DNA of 19,388 nucleotides, taken from positions 1-19,388 of the forward strand of contig JAAZVG010000012.1 of the NCBI GenBank assembly GCA_018623655.1, written 5' to 3'. The notes under the pieces are model-generated. The model worked only from the letters and a program-made list of their open reading frames with translations, did no database searches and was not told the DNA's origin. Both the position numbers and the translations under genes were made by a program. Origin of the DNA: Flavobacteriaceae bacterium (GTDB taxonomy: Bacteria; Bacteroidota; Bacteroidia; Flavobacteriales; Flavobacteriaceae). Positions 7,633 through 14,967 of the stretch are shown piece after piece (within the stretch, counting starts at the first letter, position 1; every line of letters begins with the position of its first letter).

Positions 7633-9066
7633 CATTTGTGTAATTTTCTGATCCATCCAATTGATTCTTCGATCTAAGTAATCTTTGAGAGCAGCAATTT
7701 CAGCATCGTAATCAACATCGATACCTGTCCATCGTTCAAAATTTCGCTGAATTGCCCCCGAATCTTTAAGCGTTTTTACATCTGTATCGATTCGCGATTC
7801 AATGGTAGAAATTTGAAGGGGTCCTGAACGAAGAGTTTGCCAGCGACTCTTTAAGAGTGATTTGAAACTGTCGTCTTCTAGGAGGATATCCCACCAAAAA
7901 GGAACCATCCATGCGTCTTCGGCAACGTGGTCATTGTAATTTGCAATCCAATCTGATTCAGGAACTCGGTTCCACTTTCGATGGTAGCCAATATTCAAAT
8001 CCCAAACTGGCCCAAGATGAATTGGGCCATTACGGTCTTTATATAAAAAGGTACTTAAGCGATAAGCATCTTCGTTCATGGTTAGCTCATTGAGAATGAA
8101 GTAATCCACAAAACTTTGCAAGTCAATAAGGTTGGTGTACGAACCATCTCTTGCGAGAAGGGCGCGCTCAAATTGTCCAATCTCATTTTGTAAATAGTTC
8201 TTCTGTTCAGGTGTAATCAGATTGTAGTCAGGATACTCATAAACAAAATAAGTCTCTAAATACTGATTAGCGTGATACGGCTCTCCGAATGGTGCCTCTT
8301 GAAGTTCTTCACCGAAAATATTAAAGTCAGAGCGAAAGCTCACTGCCTCAGTATATCGGGCATCATCAGCCCAGTTATTATCAAAATAATCGAGTGGCTG
8401 ATCGGTACCTACTTCGCTACCTGAGGTCTTATCTATTTTCAATATGTATCCGCCTGTAAGAGCTTCCCCACTATTATCGATTTCAGAAATCGATTGAATA
8501 TTAATTCGGTTTTCATCGCGCTTCAATTTCTCCATTAGTAAATAAATCCCTTGATACTGGCCGTTGATTTCGAGCTCTGTAAAACGAGACCGGGCCGCAT
8601 AATTCCCCATCGATCTAAAAATCTCATAACCCAAACGGTGAAATAAAAAGGTGGTATCAAAAAGAATATTTTCTGAGGCTCTAAAAACTTGTCCCATTAG
8701 AATCCAATCTTCTTCAGCAGGCATTCCCAAGAGTTCCACAGAAAGATCATTACCAGTCTCATCCCAGATCTCGACGCCAAATGATTTCTTGTCAGAAAGG
8801 CGATAAGAGGTAGACCCTCTATACTCAATCCCCATAGCCTGAGTATGAGTGAGCTCGTTACGTTCGAAGATTCTCAACTCCCCACTTACTTTTGGCTCAT
8901 TTAAAATAGGAGCATCGGTTAGTATCTGAATGTAAGGTAGCAAATCACTGGAACGGTTTAAGGCCCCATCAGGAGCATCGCTTGAACCCAATTTTAATTC
9001 ACTAGTACAGGAAAGAAAGGTTAGTGATAAAAAAAAGACAAAATATTTCACACTCTTGATCGTCAT
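7630..9066 (-). CDS. CotH-kinase-family lipoprotein
   Basis: The protein has 478 residues. A lipoprotein signal peptide ends at LTFLSC with Cys20 as the lipidation site, so it should be membrane-anchored outside the cytoplasm. CotH-type signatures follow: IEYRGSTSYRLSDKKSFGVE (residues 80-99), NGQYQGIYLLMEKLKRDENR (168-187), DYFILNELTMNEDAYR (321-336), and LYKDRNGPIHLGPVWDLNIGY, where Asp356 of WDLN is the likely metal-binding aspartate of this atypical kinase fold. Bacillus CotH phosphorylates spore-coat proteins; Bacteroidota homologues have no established substrate. The gene is divergent from a DUF4956/DUF2490 pair with 47 bases between the start codons. Family assignment is firm and function is unknown. 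Confidence 0.88.
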   Translation of the reverse strand: MTIKSVKYFVFFLSLTFLSCTSELKLGSSDAPDGALNRSSDLLPYIQILTDAPILNEPKVSGELRIFERNELTHTQAMGIEYRGSTSYRLSDKKSFGVEIWDETGNDLSVELLGMPAEEDWILMGQVFRASENILFDTTFLFHRLGYEIFRSMGNYAARSRFTELEINGQYQGIYLLMEKLKRDENRINIQSISEIDNSGEALTGGYILKIDKTSGSEVGTDQPLDYFDNNWADDARYTEAVSFRSDFNIFGEELQEAPFGEPYHANQYLETYFVYEYPDYNLITPEQKNYLQNEIGQFERALLARDGSYTNLIDLQSFVDYFILNELTMNEDAYRLSTFLYKDRNGPIHLGPVWDLNIGYHRKWNRVPESDWIANYNDHVAEDAWMVPFWWDILLEDDSFKSLLKSRWQTLRSGPLQISTIESRIDTDVKTLKDSGAIQRNFERWTGIDVDYDAEIAALKDYLDRRINWMDQKITQM

Positions 9067-9101
9067 CGCTGTAGAAAAGATTAATTAACACTAACTTTAA
9101 A

Positions 9102-9109
9102 CAAACCTA
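9102..9109 (-). promoter_or_regulatory. Candidate -7 box for the CotH gene
   Basis: On the minus strand this reads TAGGTTTG, a perfect TAnnTTTG box, 35 bases upstream of the CotH ATG. A TTG lies 16 bases further upstream, inside the first codons of the divergent gene; this is somewhat shorter than the usual 19-21 spacing. The opposite direction has only an imperfect box (TAACTTTA at 9092-9099) with no suitable TTG. Confidence 0.5.
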
Positions 9110-9113
9110 ACAA

Positions 9114-9710
9114 ATGAATTTTATTCAACTATTAGAATCTGGGGATTTGGGTCTAAGATTCTTGATTACCTTATTATTTGTAAGTCTTCTTATCGCTCTT
9201 GGTAGCTTTAAAAAAGAAAACCCAAAGCGAAATACCTATACTTATTTTGTGATAAGCACGGTCGTTTTTTTCTTGTGTTTCACGTTAAACACCATTGACC
9301 TTAATTTAGGAATGGCCCTTGGACTTTTTGCCATATTCGGTATCATTCGCTATCGAACAGAAACGATCAAGGCTCAAGAGATGACCTATCTTTTTGCCTT
9401 CATTGGGTTAGCTGTAATTAATTCATTAGCCCCCTTTGATCCCTTGAGTGAATTACTGCCTCTTAACATCTTAATCACCTTGAGCATTGCGTTAGCTCAG
9501 AAGGTTTTGTTAGACCGAGATATCGAAGTAGCCCAAAAAGAGACGTTGTCTAAAACGGTGGTAGTGCTTCCCTTTACCAAAGACGAAAAGATAGATACAG
9601 TAATCATTAAAGAACAGCTAGAGCGTCAAATTCAGAAAAAAATTAAACGAATTGATCTCAGTCGAATAGATGAGGAGCTCAGTCAGATTACCTATACCAT
9701 TTATCATTAA
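9114..9710 (+). CDS. DUF4956 domain-containing membrane protein
   Basis: The protein has 198 residues. About four hydrophobic segments fill the first two thirds (about residues 13-30, 43-58, 65-79 and 92-132, the last possibly two helices). The DUF4956 signature GLFAIFGIIRYRTETI is at residues 70-85. The C-terminal 60 residues are hydrophilic and probably form a small cytoplasmic domain. The biochemical role is unknown. From general knowledge of gene neighbourhoods, DUF4956 genes often occur beside CotH-kinase genes and VTC-type polyphosphate polymerases; here the CotH gene is adjacent and divergent but no VTC gene is in the window. Its stop is followed after 3 bases by the DUF2490 gene, so the two are co-transcribed. 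Confidence 0.88.
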   Translation: MNFIQLLESGDLGLRFLITLLFVSLLIALGSFKKENPKRNTYTYFVISTVVFFLCFTLNTIDLNLGMALGLFAIFGIIRYRTETIKAQEMTYLFAFIGLAVINSLAPFDPLSELLPLNILITLSIALAQKVLLDRDIEVAQKETLSKTVVVLPFTKDEKIDTVIIKEQLERQIQKKIKRIDLSRIDEELSQITYTIYH

Positions 9711-9713
9711 ACA

Positions 9714-10346
9714 ATGATTAGAAAAACCTTAGTATCCCTCATTTTACTCAGTTCATTGCAACTAAGTGCACAAAGTTCAAATCGTCAATGGTTAACCATT
9801 TCTTATGAGGCTTTCGAATCGAAACAGAGTAGTCTAGACTTTAGTCAGCGATTGCGTTGGCAGGATCAGGAATTTGATCAATGGATTAGTGAATTAGACT
9901 ATAAAACGGTTTTGAGTAACCAATTTTCTGCAGGTATTGAATTTCGTTATATACTAGAGAATGATAGAGCTGGGGCAATTCAAGGTAATCGATCGGCAGG
10001 ACGTGTGCGATTCAATCTATATCACGAAATAGATATCAAAGGATTTGATCTAGAAAACAGAGCAGGTATTCAATACAAAAGAAGATTCGACGATCAAAAA
10101 GAAGATCTAGCCATACGCTTCAGACCGAAAATCACACCAAAAATTAAAAACTTCAAACACGATCCAAATCTGAGGGTCGAATGGATTCAAAATTTAAGCG
10201 ACTCTAAAGATTACAGTATTCGTTATGGGATTGATTTTCCGTTTAAATTCGATACGAACCAATTAAAAATCGGATATTTTATGGAAAGCGCTAATCTCGG
10301 AGGACAACAGCATGTGCTCTTTTTAGCATTTAAGTTTGGTCGTTAA
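9714..10346 (+). CDS. DUF2490-like outer-membrane protein
   Basis: The protein has 210 residues. A type I signal peptide (residues 1-20, ending LQLSAQ) precedes a region of alternating amphipathic strands rich in aromatic and charged residues, such as LRWQDQEFDQWISELDYKT and the final HVLFLAFKFGR. A C-terminal aromatic strand ending this way is typical of small outer-membrane beta-barrels. This pattern and the neighbourhood fit the DUF2490 family, which has no known activity. The gene follows DUF4956 after 3 bases, so the pair probably works with the divergent CotH lipoprotein at the envelope. The DUF2490 assignment is from recalled family character and is less certain than the barrel prediction. 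Confidence 0.72.
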   Translation: MIRKTLVSLILLSSLQLSAQSSNRQWLTISYEAFESKQSSLDFSQRLRWQDQEFDQWISELDYKTVLSNQFSAGIEFRYILENDRAGAIQGNRSAGRVRFNLYHEIDIKGFDLENRAGIQYKRRFDDQKEDLAIRFRPKITPKIKNFKHDPNLRVEWIQNLSDSKDYSIRYGIDFPFKFDTNQLKIGYFMESANLGGQQHVLFLAFKFGR

Positions 10347-10408
10347 TTCAGACCCGAGCCTGTTAGGAGTTATCAGACTCTACTACTCATTATAATTGTC
10401 ACTTACCG

Positions 10409-10445
10409 ACATTTTGTCAGTTTTTAGGTTTTTTGCGTACCTTTG
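10409..10445 (+). promoter_or_regulatory. miaB-operon promoter with TGTCAG element
   Basis: The region holds an imperfect inverted repeat, GACA-TTT-TGTC (10408-10418), whose right half overlaps the -33 TTG (10414-10416). A 21-base spacer separates this from TACCTTTG (10438-10445), a perfect TAnnTTTG -7 box. Transcription should begin just after 10445, shortly before the TTG codon at 10465. The groES promoter has the same TGTCAGTTTTT block in the same register. The inverted repeat is placed like an operator, but no regulator is known to me for it. Confidence 0.7.
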
Positions 10446-10464
10446 TTCTTCTAAAATTGGGCAC

Positions 10465-11916
10465 TTGAACGAGCTAGAAAAAAATCCAAATCAGTACAAT
10501 GGTGAAGCCTTAACAGTTGATGTTAACGGAGGCGATCGCAAGCTCTATATCGAAAGCTATGGATGTCAAATGAACTTCTCAGATAGCGAAATCGTCGCTT
10601 CTATTCTGAGCAAGGAAGGGTTTAGTACCACCACGATCCTCGAAGAGGCAGATCTTGTGCTAGTCAATACTTGTTCGATTCGCGAAAAAGCCGAGCAGAC
10701 AGTTCGCAAAAGGCTAGAAACTTTCAACGCGGTTAAATCAAAAAAGCCAGACATGAAAGTTGGTGTTCTTGGCTGTATGGCTGAACGATTAAAACATCAG
10801 TTTTTAGAAGAGGAAAAGATTGTAGATATGGTGGTCGGTCCGGATGCTTATAAAGACCTACCTAATCTGGTCGGAAAGGTTGAGCAGGGAAGAGAAGCGG
10901 TCAATGTTATATTATCCAAAGAGGAGACCTATGGAGATATTGCTCCCGTTCGTTTGGCGTCTAATGGAGTGACGGCGTTTGTTTCAATTACTCGAGGCTG
11001 TGACAACATGTGCACCTTTTGTGTAGTACCTTTTACAAGAGGTCGTGAACGAAGTAGAGACCCAGAGTCAATTCTGAAAGAAGTAAAGGACTTATGGGAT
11101 AAAGGGTTCAAAGAAATCACCCTTCTCGGTCAAAATGTCGATTCCTATTTATGGTATGGTGGAGGACTTAAAAAAGACTTTGATAAAGCGAGCGAGATGC
11201 AGAAGGCTACAGCGGTAAACTTTGCAGATCTTCTTTCGTTGGTAGCCGAGGCACAACCGAATATGAGAATTCGCTTCTCAACGAGCAATCCACAAGACAT
11301 GACCTTGGATGTGATCAAAGTAATGGCGAAGTACGATAATATTTGCAAGTACATTCACCTTCCGGTTCAAAGCGGTTCAGATCGAATACTGAAGAAAATG
11401 AATCGTCTTCATACTCGCGAAGAATATATGAGACTGATTGATAATATTCGTTCGATCATTCCTGACTGCGGTATAAGTCAAGATATGATCGCCGGTTTCC
11501 CAACAGAGACCGAAGAAGATCATAAAGACACCCTATCCCTAATGGAGTATGTGAAGTATGATTTCGGATTTATGTTCGCTTATTCTGAACGTCCAGGAAC
11601 TCTCGCCGGCAGAAAATTTGAAGATGATATTCCACATGATGTTAAAAAGCGACGATTAAGCGAGATCATTGAATTACAACAAAAACACGGTTTACATCGC
11701 ACCCAAAGTCACGTTGGTAAAACCGAGGAGGTTTTGATTGAGGGTAATTCTAAAAAATCAGACCAACATTGGATGGGCAGAAACTCTCAGAATACTGTCG
11801 TAGTTTTCGATAAAGAACACTACAAAATTGGAGATTATGTCAATGTAAAAATTGAAGACTGTACCTCAGCTACCCTAATAGGCAGCGCTGTAGGCTACGG
11901 TATTCACCAAAGCTAA
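10465..11916 (+). CDS. miaB: tRNA-2-methylthio-N6-isopentenyladenosine37 synthase MiaB
   Basis: This radical-SAM methylthiotransferase adds a methylthio group to i6A37 of tRNAs reading UNN codons. With a TTG start at 10465 it has 483 residues, the usual length. The UPF0004 domain supplies Cys34 (ESYGCQMN), Cys70 (NTCSIREKAE) and Cys104 (GCMAERL) for the auxiliary cluster. The radical-SAM cluster motif is RGCDNMCTFC (Cys179, Cys183, Cys186). A TRAM domain forms the C-terminus. The open frame extends back to another TTG at 10396, but that lies upstream of the promoter; no in-frame ATG exists before the catalytic region. It is the first gene of a five-gene operon, and the next start is 5 bases after its stop. 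Confidence 0.96.
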   Translation: MNELEKNPNQYNGEALTVDVNGGDRKLYIESYGCQMNFSDSEIVASILSKEGFSTTTILEEADLVLVNTCSIREKAEQTVRKRLETFNAVKSKKPDMKVGVLGCMAERLKHQFLEEEKIVDMVVGPDAYKDLPNLVGKVEQGREAVNVILSKEETYGDIAPVRLASNGVTAFVSITRGCDNMCTFCVVPFTRGRERSRDPESILKEVKDLWDKGFKEITLLGQNVDSYLWYGGGLKKDFDKASEMQKATAVNFADLLSLVAEAQPNMRIRFSTSNPQDMTLDVIKVMAKYDNICKYIHLPVQSGSDRILKKMNRLHTREEYMRLIDNIRSIIPDCGISQDMIAGFPTETEEDHKDTLSLMEYVKYDFGFMFAYSERPGTLAGRKFEDDIPHDVKKRRLSEIIELQQKHGLHRTQSHVGKTEEVLIEGNSKKSDQHWMGRNSQNTVVVFDKEHYKIGDYVNVKIEDCTSATLIGSAVGYGIHQS

Positions 11917-11921
11917 AATCT

Positions 11922-13139
11922 ATGGATTCGGTTAATCAAATCAAACAGCGCTTTGAAATTATCGGGACAAACCGAAAGCTTGAAATGGCCATTGAAAAAG
12001 CAATTCGAGTGGGTCCCACCGATATTTCGGTACTTATTACTGGTGAGAGTGGTGTTGGTAAAGAGGTAATGCCCAAAATCATTCACTCCCAATCTCATCG
12101 AAAGCATCATAAATACATCGCCGTGAACTGCGGAGCTATTCCTGAAGGAACCATAGACTCAGAACTATTCGGTCACGAAAAGGGTGCCTTTACGGGAGCT
12201 ACTCAAACGCGTCAAGGATATTTTGAGGTAGCTGATGGGGGGACTATTTTCTTAGATGAAGTAGGCGAGTTACCCCTACCCACACAAGTACGCCTATTGC
12301 GTGTACTTGAGACTGGAGAATTTTTAAAAGTAGGGTCTTCTAAGGTTCAAAAAACCAATGTTAGAATTATTGCTGCCACAAACGTCAAAATGCAGGAGGC
12401 AATTAAAAAGGGGCAATTCAGAGAAGATCTATACTATCGATTAAGTACTGTAGAAATAGAACTTCCTCCGCTTCGAGAGCGCAAAGAAGATATTCACCTA
12501 CTCTTTAGAAAGTTTGCTGTTGATTTTTCAAGAAAGTACAATATGCCGACCGTCAGATTAGAAGATGATGCGATTCAATTACTTGAAAAATACCGATGGC
12601 CAGGGAATATTAGACAACTCAGAAATACAGCAGAACAACTCTCAGTCTTAGAAACCGAACGCAGCATTAGTGCTTTAACGCTTAATCAATACCTCCCTCA
12701 CTTATCTGGAGACAATTTCCCCGCTCTTGTCGGAAAAAACAAACAAGATGACACAGGAGACTTTAGCAGTGAGAGAGAGATTTTATATAAAATACTCTTT
12801 GACATGCGCGCAGACATCAATGAATTGAAAAAAATCACCTCCAACATAAGTGGTGGGGTTGTAGAGCGTACCGAAGATGTAGACTTAGAAGCTAGGGGAT
12901 TACCCACCGATAGTACGCCAATTTTAAGCCTCCCTGAAAATCGAAAACCAAGTATTGTCGATGATTATGACTTCGCAGAAGAGATTCAAGAAGAAGAAAC
13001 CTTATCATTGCATGAAAAAGAAATTGAGCTCATTAAAAAATCTTTGGAGCGAAATAGCGGCAGAAGAAAAGCTGCTGCAGAAGAACTAGGAATTTCTGAG
13101 CGCACACTATACCGAAAAATAAAGCAGTACGATCTATGA
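11922..13139 (+). CDS. Sigma-54-interacting transcriptional activator without sensor domain
   Basis: The protein has 405 residues. The AAA+ domain begins almost at the N-terminus: Walker A GESGVGKE (41-48), the sigma-54-contacting GAFTGA loop (88-93), Walker B GTIFLDE (107-113) and the arginine-finger region REDLYYRL (167-174). A linker of about 110 residues leads to a Fis-type helix-turn-helix (about 364-404, RRKAAAEELGISERTLYRKI). There is no receiver, GAF or PAS domain, so activity is probably set by expression level or by a partner. All catalytic motifs are intact. Its stop overlaps the lptE start by four bases (ATGA), showing translational coupling. Orthologues in this gene order are common in Bacteroidota; the targets are not known to me. 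Confidence 0.93.
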   Translation: MDSVNQIKQRFEIIGTNRKLEMAIEKAIRVGPTDISVLITGESGVGKEVMPKIIHSQSHRKHHKYIAVNCGAIPEGTIDSELFGHEKGAFTGATQTRQGYFEVADGGTIFLDEVGELPLPTQVRLLRVLETGEFLKVGSSKVQKTNVRIIAATNVKMQEAIKKGQFREDLYYRLSTVEIELPPLRERKEDIHLLFRKFAVDFSRKYNMPTVRLEDDAIQLLEKYRWPGNIRQLRNTAEQLSVLETERSISALTLNQYLPHLSGDNFPALVGKNKQDDTGDFSSEREILYKILFDMRADINELKKITSNISGGVVERTEDVDLEARGLPTDSTPILSLPENRKPSIVDDYDFAEEIQEEETLSLHEKEIELIKKSLERNSGRRKAAAEELGISERTLYRKIKQYDL

Positions 13140-13651
13140 AAAAATTAGGAATCGGTTTACTATTGATTCTACTCTATTCTTGCGGCCTTAAGATCAATTA
13201 CAATCTATCGGGAGCAAGTGTAGGAACTGCTGAAAGTTTTCAGGTAAACTTCTTTCAAAATGTGGCCGATCAGTCACCTGGATCAACTATCGAACCGGGA
13301 TTAGACCGAGATTTTACGATGGCACTGCAAGATCTCATTGTCAATCAAACAAGTCTTTCACTGACTGGCTCAGGCGGAGACCTTGTTTACGAAGGAGAAA
13401 TTGTAGCCTACAATGTTCAACCAATGACCGCGACTGCGAACCAAACAGCAGCTCAAAACCGACTAAATATGGCGGTGAATGTCCGATTTTATAACAACAC
13501 GAAAGAGGATTCAAATTTCGAAAAGCGATTTAGTTTTTTCTACGATTTTCCAGCGACAAGTTTATTAGAAAGTGTAAAAGCTCAGGCGCACGAAGTTCTT
13601 TTCGAACGCATCACTCAAGATATATTTAATGCTTCACTAGCCGATTGGTAA
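13136..13651 (+). CDS. lptE: LptE, LPS-assembly lipoprotein
   Basis: The protein has 171 residues, normal for the family. The signal peptide ends in LLYSC, with Cys16 as the lipidated residue of an outer-membrane lipoprotein. The following SCGLKINYNLSGASVG and FQVNFFQNVA segments match the start of Bacteroidota LptE. LptE plugs and helps assemble the LptD barrel that places lipopolysaccharide on the cell surface. Its ATG overlaps the stop of the sigma-54 activator gene, and its own stop overlaps the next start (TAATG), so three genes are translationally coupled. Confidence 0.9.
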   Translation: MKKLGIGLLLILLYSCGLKINYNLSGASVGTAESFQVNFFQNVADQSPGSTIEPGLDRDFTMALQDLIVNQTSLSLTGSGGDLVYEGEIVAYNVQPMTATANQTAAQNRLNMAVNVRFYNNTKEDSNFEKRFSFFYDFPATSLLESVKAQAHEVLFERITQDIFNASLADW

Positions 13652-14484
13652 TGATTGTTAATGCAACAACATATAATGAATGGCTCGAACAATTCGAGAA
13701 AATTAAAGGAGAAGGTCGCGAGGAGATTCGTGGAGTTGCAAAGCGATACCCCTACATGCAAAGCGCATGGGCACTTCTTTGGCTTTCAAGCGAAAGACCT
13801 GAAGAAAAACAATACGCACTGCATCGAGCAGCTAGTTTGAGTTCAAGACATGGTATTTTACACGCACTTGATTTAGGAATAAACGACTCCATTGAAATTG
13901 ACGAAACAAGTATTTTAAATGCTTCGTTTCAACAAATTCAAGACATCGAGGAAGAAATGGAGTTAGCCGGAGTAAAACCGCGAGAAAATAGAGTTGCGCA
14001 GGCTTTAACAACCGTCAAACAAACTTTCGAAATTGAACTTCAAGAAGTAATTCCCAGTCCACAAATACCTGTAGTAGAAAGACCAAGCTTTGAGCTAGAA
14101 GGTTCGGTAGAAACAGCTGAAACGAGTGTTCAAAAATCTTTTGCCGATTGGATGAAACTCATGGTAAATGGACAAACTGTTGATCATGTGGGTGGTGTTA
14201 GCTCTAATGAGCAAGAACGAAAGTTCGCTTTGCTTGATCAATTTATAGAAAGCAACCCCAAAATTAAAGCAGTAAGCGGCGAACCCGATAGCCAAATAAA
14301 CTATGAAACCAAATTTGATCTTGAAGATGTAGTAACAGAGACGCTAGCTCAACTCTTATTTGATCAACAGAAATATGGAAAGGCAATTAAAGCCTACAAG
14401 GCCCTTTCTTTGAAATATCCAGAAAAAAGTGCTTTCTTTGCCAACCAAATTAAAAATGCCAAGGCGCTTAAAGCCAAGGATTAA
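13651..14484 (+). CDS. TPR-like protein of unknown function
   Basis: I choose the ATG at 13651, which overlaps the lptE TAA by one base (277 residues); a TTG two codons earlier is less likely. The protein is hydrophilic, acidic in its middle, and has no signal peptide or membrane segment, so it should be cytoplasmic. An N-terminal helical segment (YNEWLEQFEKIKGEG, then WALLWLSSERPEEKQYALHR) and a C-terminal helix pair (ETLAQLLFDQQKYGKAIKAY to FFANQIKNAKAL) resemble single tetratricopeptide units. The central part (about residues 100-190) looks disordered. It lies between lptE and secG, so a role in envelope protein handling is possible, but no function can be assigned. Confidence 0.85.
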   Translation: MIVNATTYNEWLEQFEKIKGEGREEIRGVAKRYPYMQSAWALLWLSSERPEEKQYALHRAASLSSRHGILHALDLGINDSIEIDETSILNASFQQIQDIEEEMELAGVKPRENRVAQALTTVKQTFEIELQEVIPSPQIPVVERPSFELEGSVETAETSVQKSFADWMKLMVNGQTVDHVGGVSSNEQERKFALLDQFIESNPKIKAVSGEPDSQINYETKFDLEDVVTETLAQLLFDQQKYGKAIKAYKALSLKYPEKSAFFANQIKNAKALKAKD

Positions 14485-14494
14485 GTATAAAAAT

Positions 14495-14836
14495 ATGAGC
14501 ACATTTAGCCTCTTTCTCATTCTAATTATTGCGGTTTCATTACTGCTTGTATTAGTGATAATGGTTCAAAACCCTAAAGGCGGAGGGCTTTCTTCTAGCT
14601 TTGGAGGTAGTACTCAAGTAGTAGGTGGCGTAAAAAACACCAATGACTTTCTTGATAAGACAACATGGACGCTAGGTATCCTTCTAGTTGCACTTATCCT
14701 TCTATCAAATGTTTCATTAAGAAGTGGATTTGCACAAAACGATTCGAAAGTTTTAGATGGTAGCGAATCGGTTATCGAAGAAGTTGCTCCAGCAGCTGTA
14801 GAAATTCCTGCAACCTCACCAGAGAACGAAGAGTAA
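14495..14836 (+). CDS. secG: SecG, preprotein translocase subunit
   Basis: Starting at the ATG at 14495 the protein has 113 residues. Two membrane helices (about 3-21 and 53-71) flank the family hallmark VIMVQNPKGGGLSSSFGG. A C-terminal acidic and alanine-rich tail of about 40 residues follows, as is common in Bacteroidota SecG. SecG supports SecYE/SecA-driven export across the inner membrane. The open frame extends upstream into the preceding gene, but the MSTFSLFLILIIAV start, 10 bases after that gene's stop, is clearly right. It is the last gene before a strong terminator. Confidence 0.95.
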   Translation: MSTFSLFLILIIAVSLLLVLVIMVQNPKGGGLSSSFGGSTQVVGGVKNTNDFLDKTTWTLGILLVALILLSNVSLRSGFAQNDSKVLDGSESVIEEVAPAAVEIPATSPENEE

Positions 14837-14859
14837 AAACAAATCAACCCACCCTATAG

Positions 14860-14891
14860 ATGCCAGCTTGTCAGACAAGCTGGCATTTTTT
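14860..14891 (+). terminator. Rho-independent terminator of the miaB-secG operon
   Basis: A perfect 12-base inverted repeat (ATGCCAGCTTGT / ACAAGCTGGCAT) with a three-base CAG loop is followed at once by a run of six T. It starts 23 bases after the secG stop. The left arm plus loop share the 10-mer AGCTTGTCAG with the groES promoter element at 14897-14906. Confidence 0.93.
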
Positions 14892-14894
14892 GTT

Positions 14895-14931
14895 ACAGCT
14901 TGTCAGTTTTTTTTCTTTGGCATTATTTTCG
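14895..14931 (+). promoter_or_regulatory. groESL promoter with TGTCAG element
   Basis: An ACA-N3-TGTCAG element (14895-14906) runs into a T-rich block. The TTG at 14900-14902 is separated by 21 bases from TATTTTCG (14924-14931), one mismatch from TAnnTTTG. Element, spacer and -7 box are in exactly the register seen upstream of miaB. A TTGGCA at 14917-14922 resembles a sigma-54 -24 element, but the matching -12 position reads TCGT rather than TTGC. No CIRCE inverted repeat is present, so HrcA control is not indicated. Confidence 0.6.
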
Positions 14932-14967
14932 TCTTTTACAAATTGAAAAAACTTTAAAAAACATATT

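Noticed and set aside
9092..9099. Plus-strand -7 box (TAACTTTA) for the DUF4956 gene
   Set aside because: It deviates at the conserved final G and has no TTG at a workable distance, so it is not listed as a feature.
10347..10395. Possible terminator after the DUF2490 gene (GAGT ... ACTC)
   Set aside because: The stem is only four base pairs with no T run, too weak to call.
14907..14940. Sigma-54 promoter for groES (TTGGCA ... TCGT)
   Set aside because: The -24 part is good but the -12 part lacks GC, while a housekeeping-type promoter with correct spacing fits the same region better.
14837..14967. CIRCE/HrcA operator upstream of groES
   Set aside because: No TTAGCACTC-N9-GAGTGCTAA-like inverted repeat is present; the only strong inverted repeat is the secG terminator.
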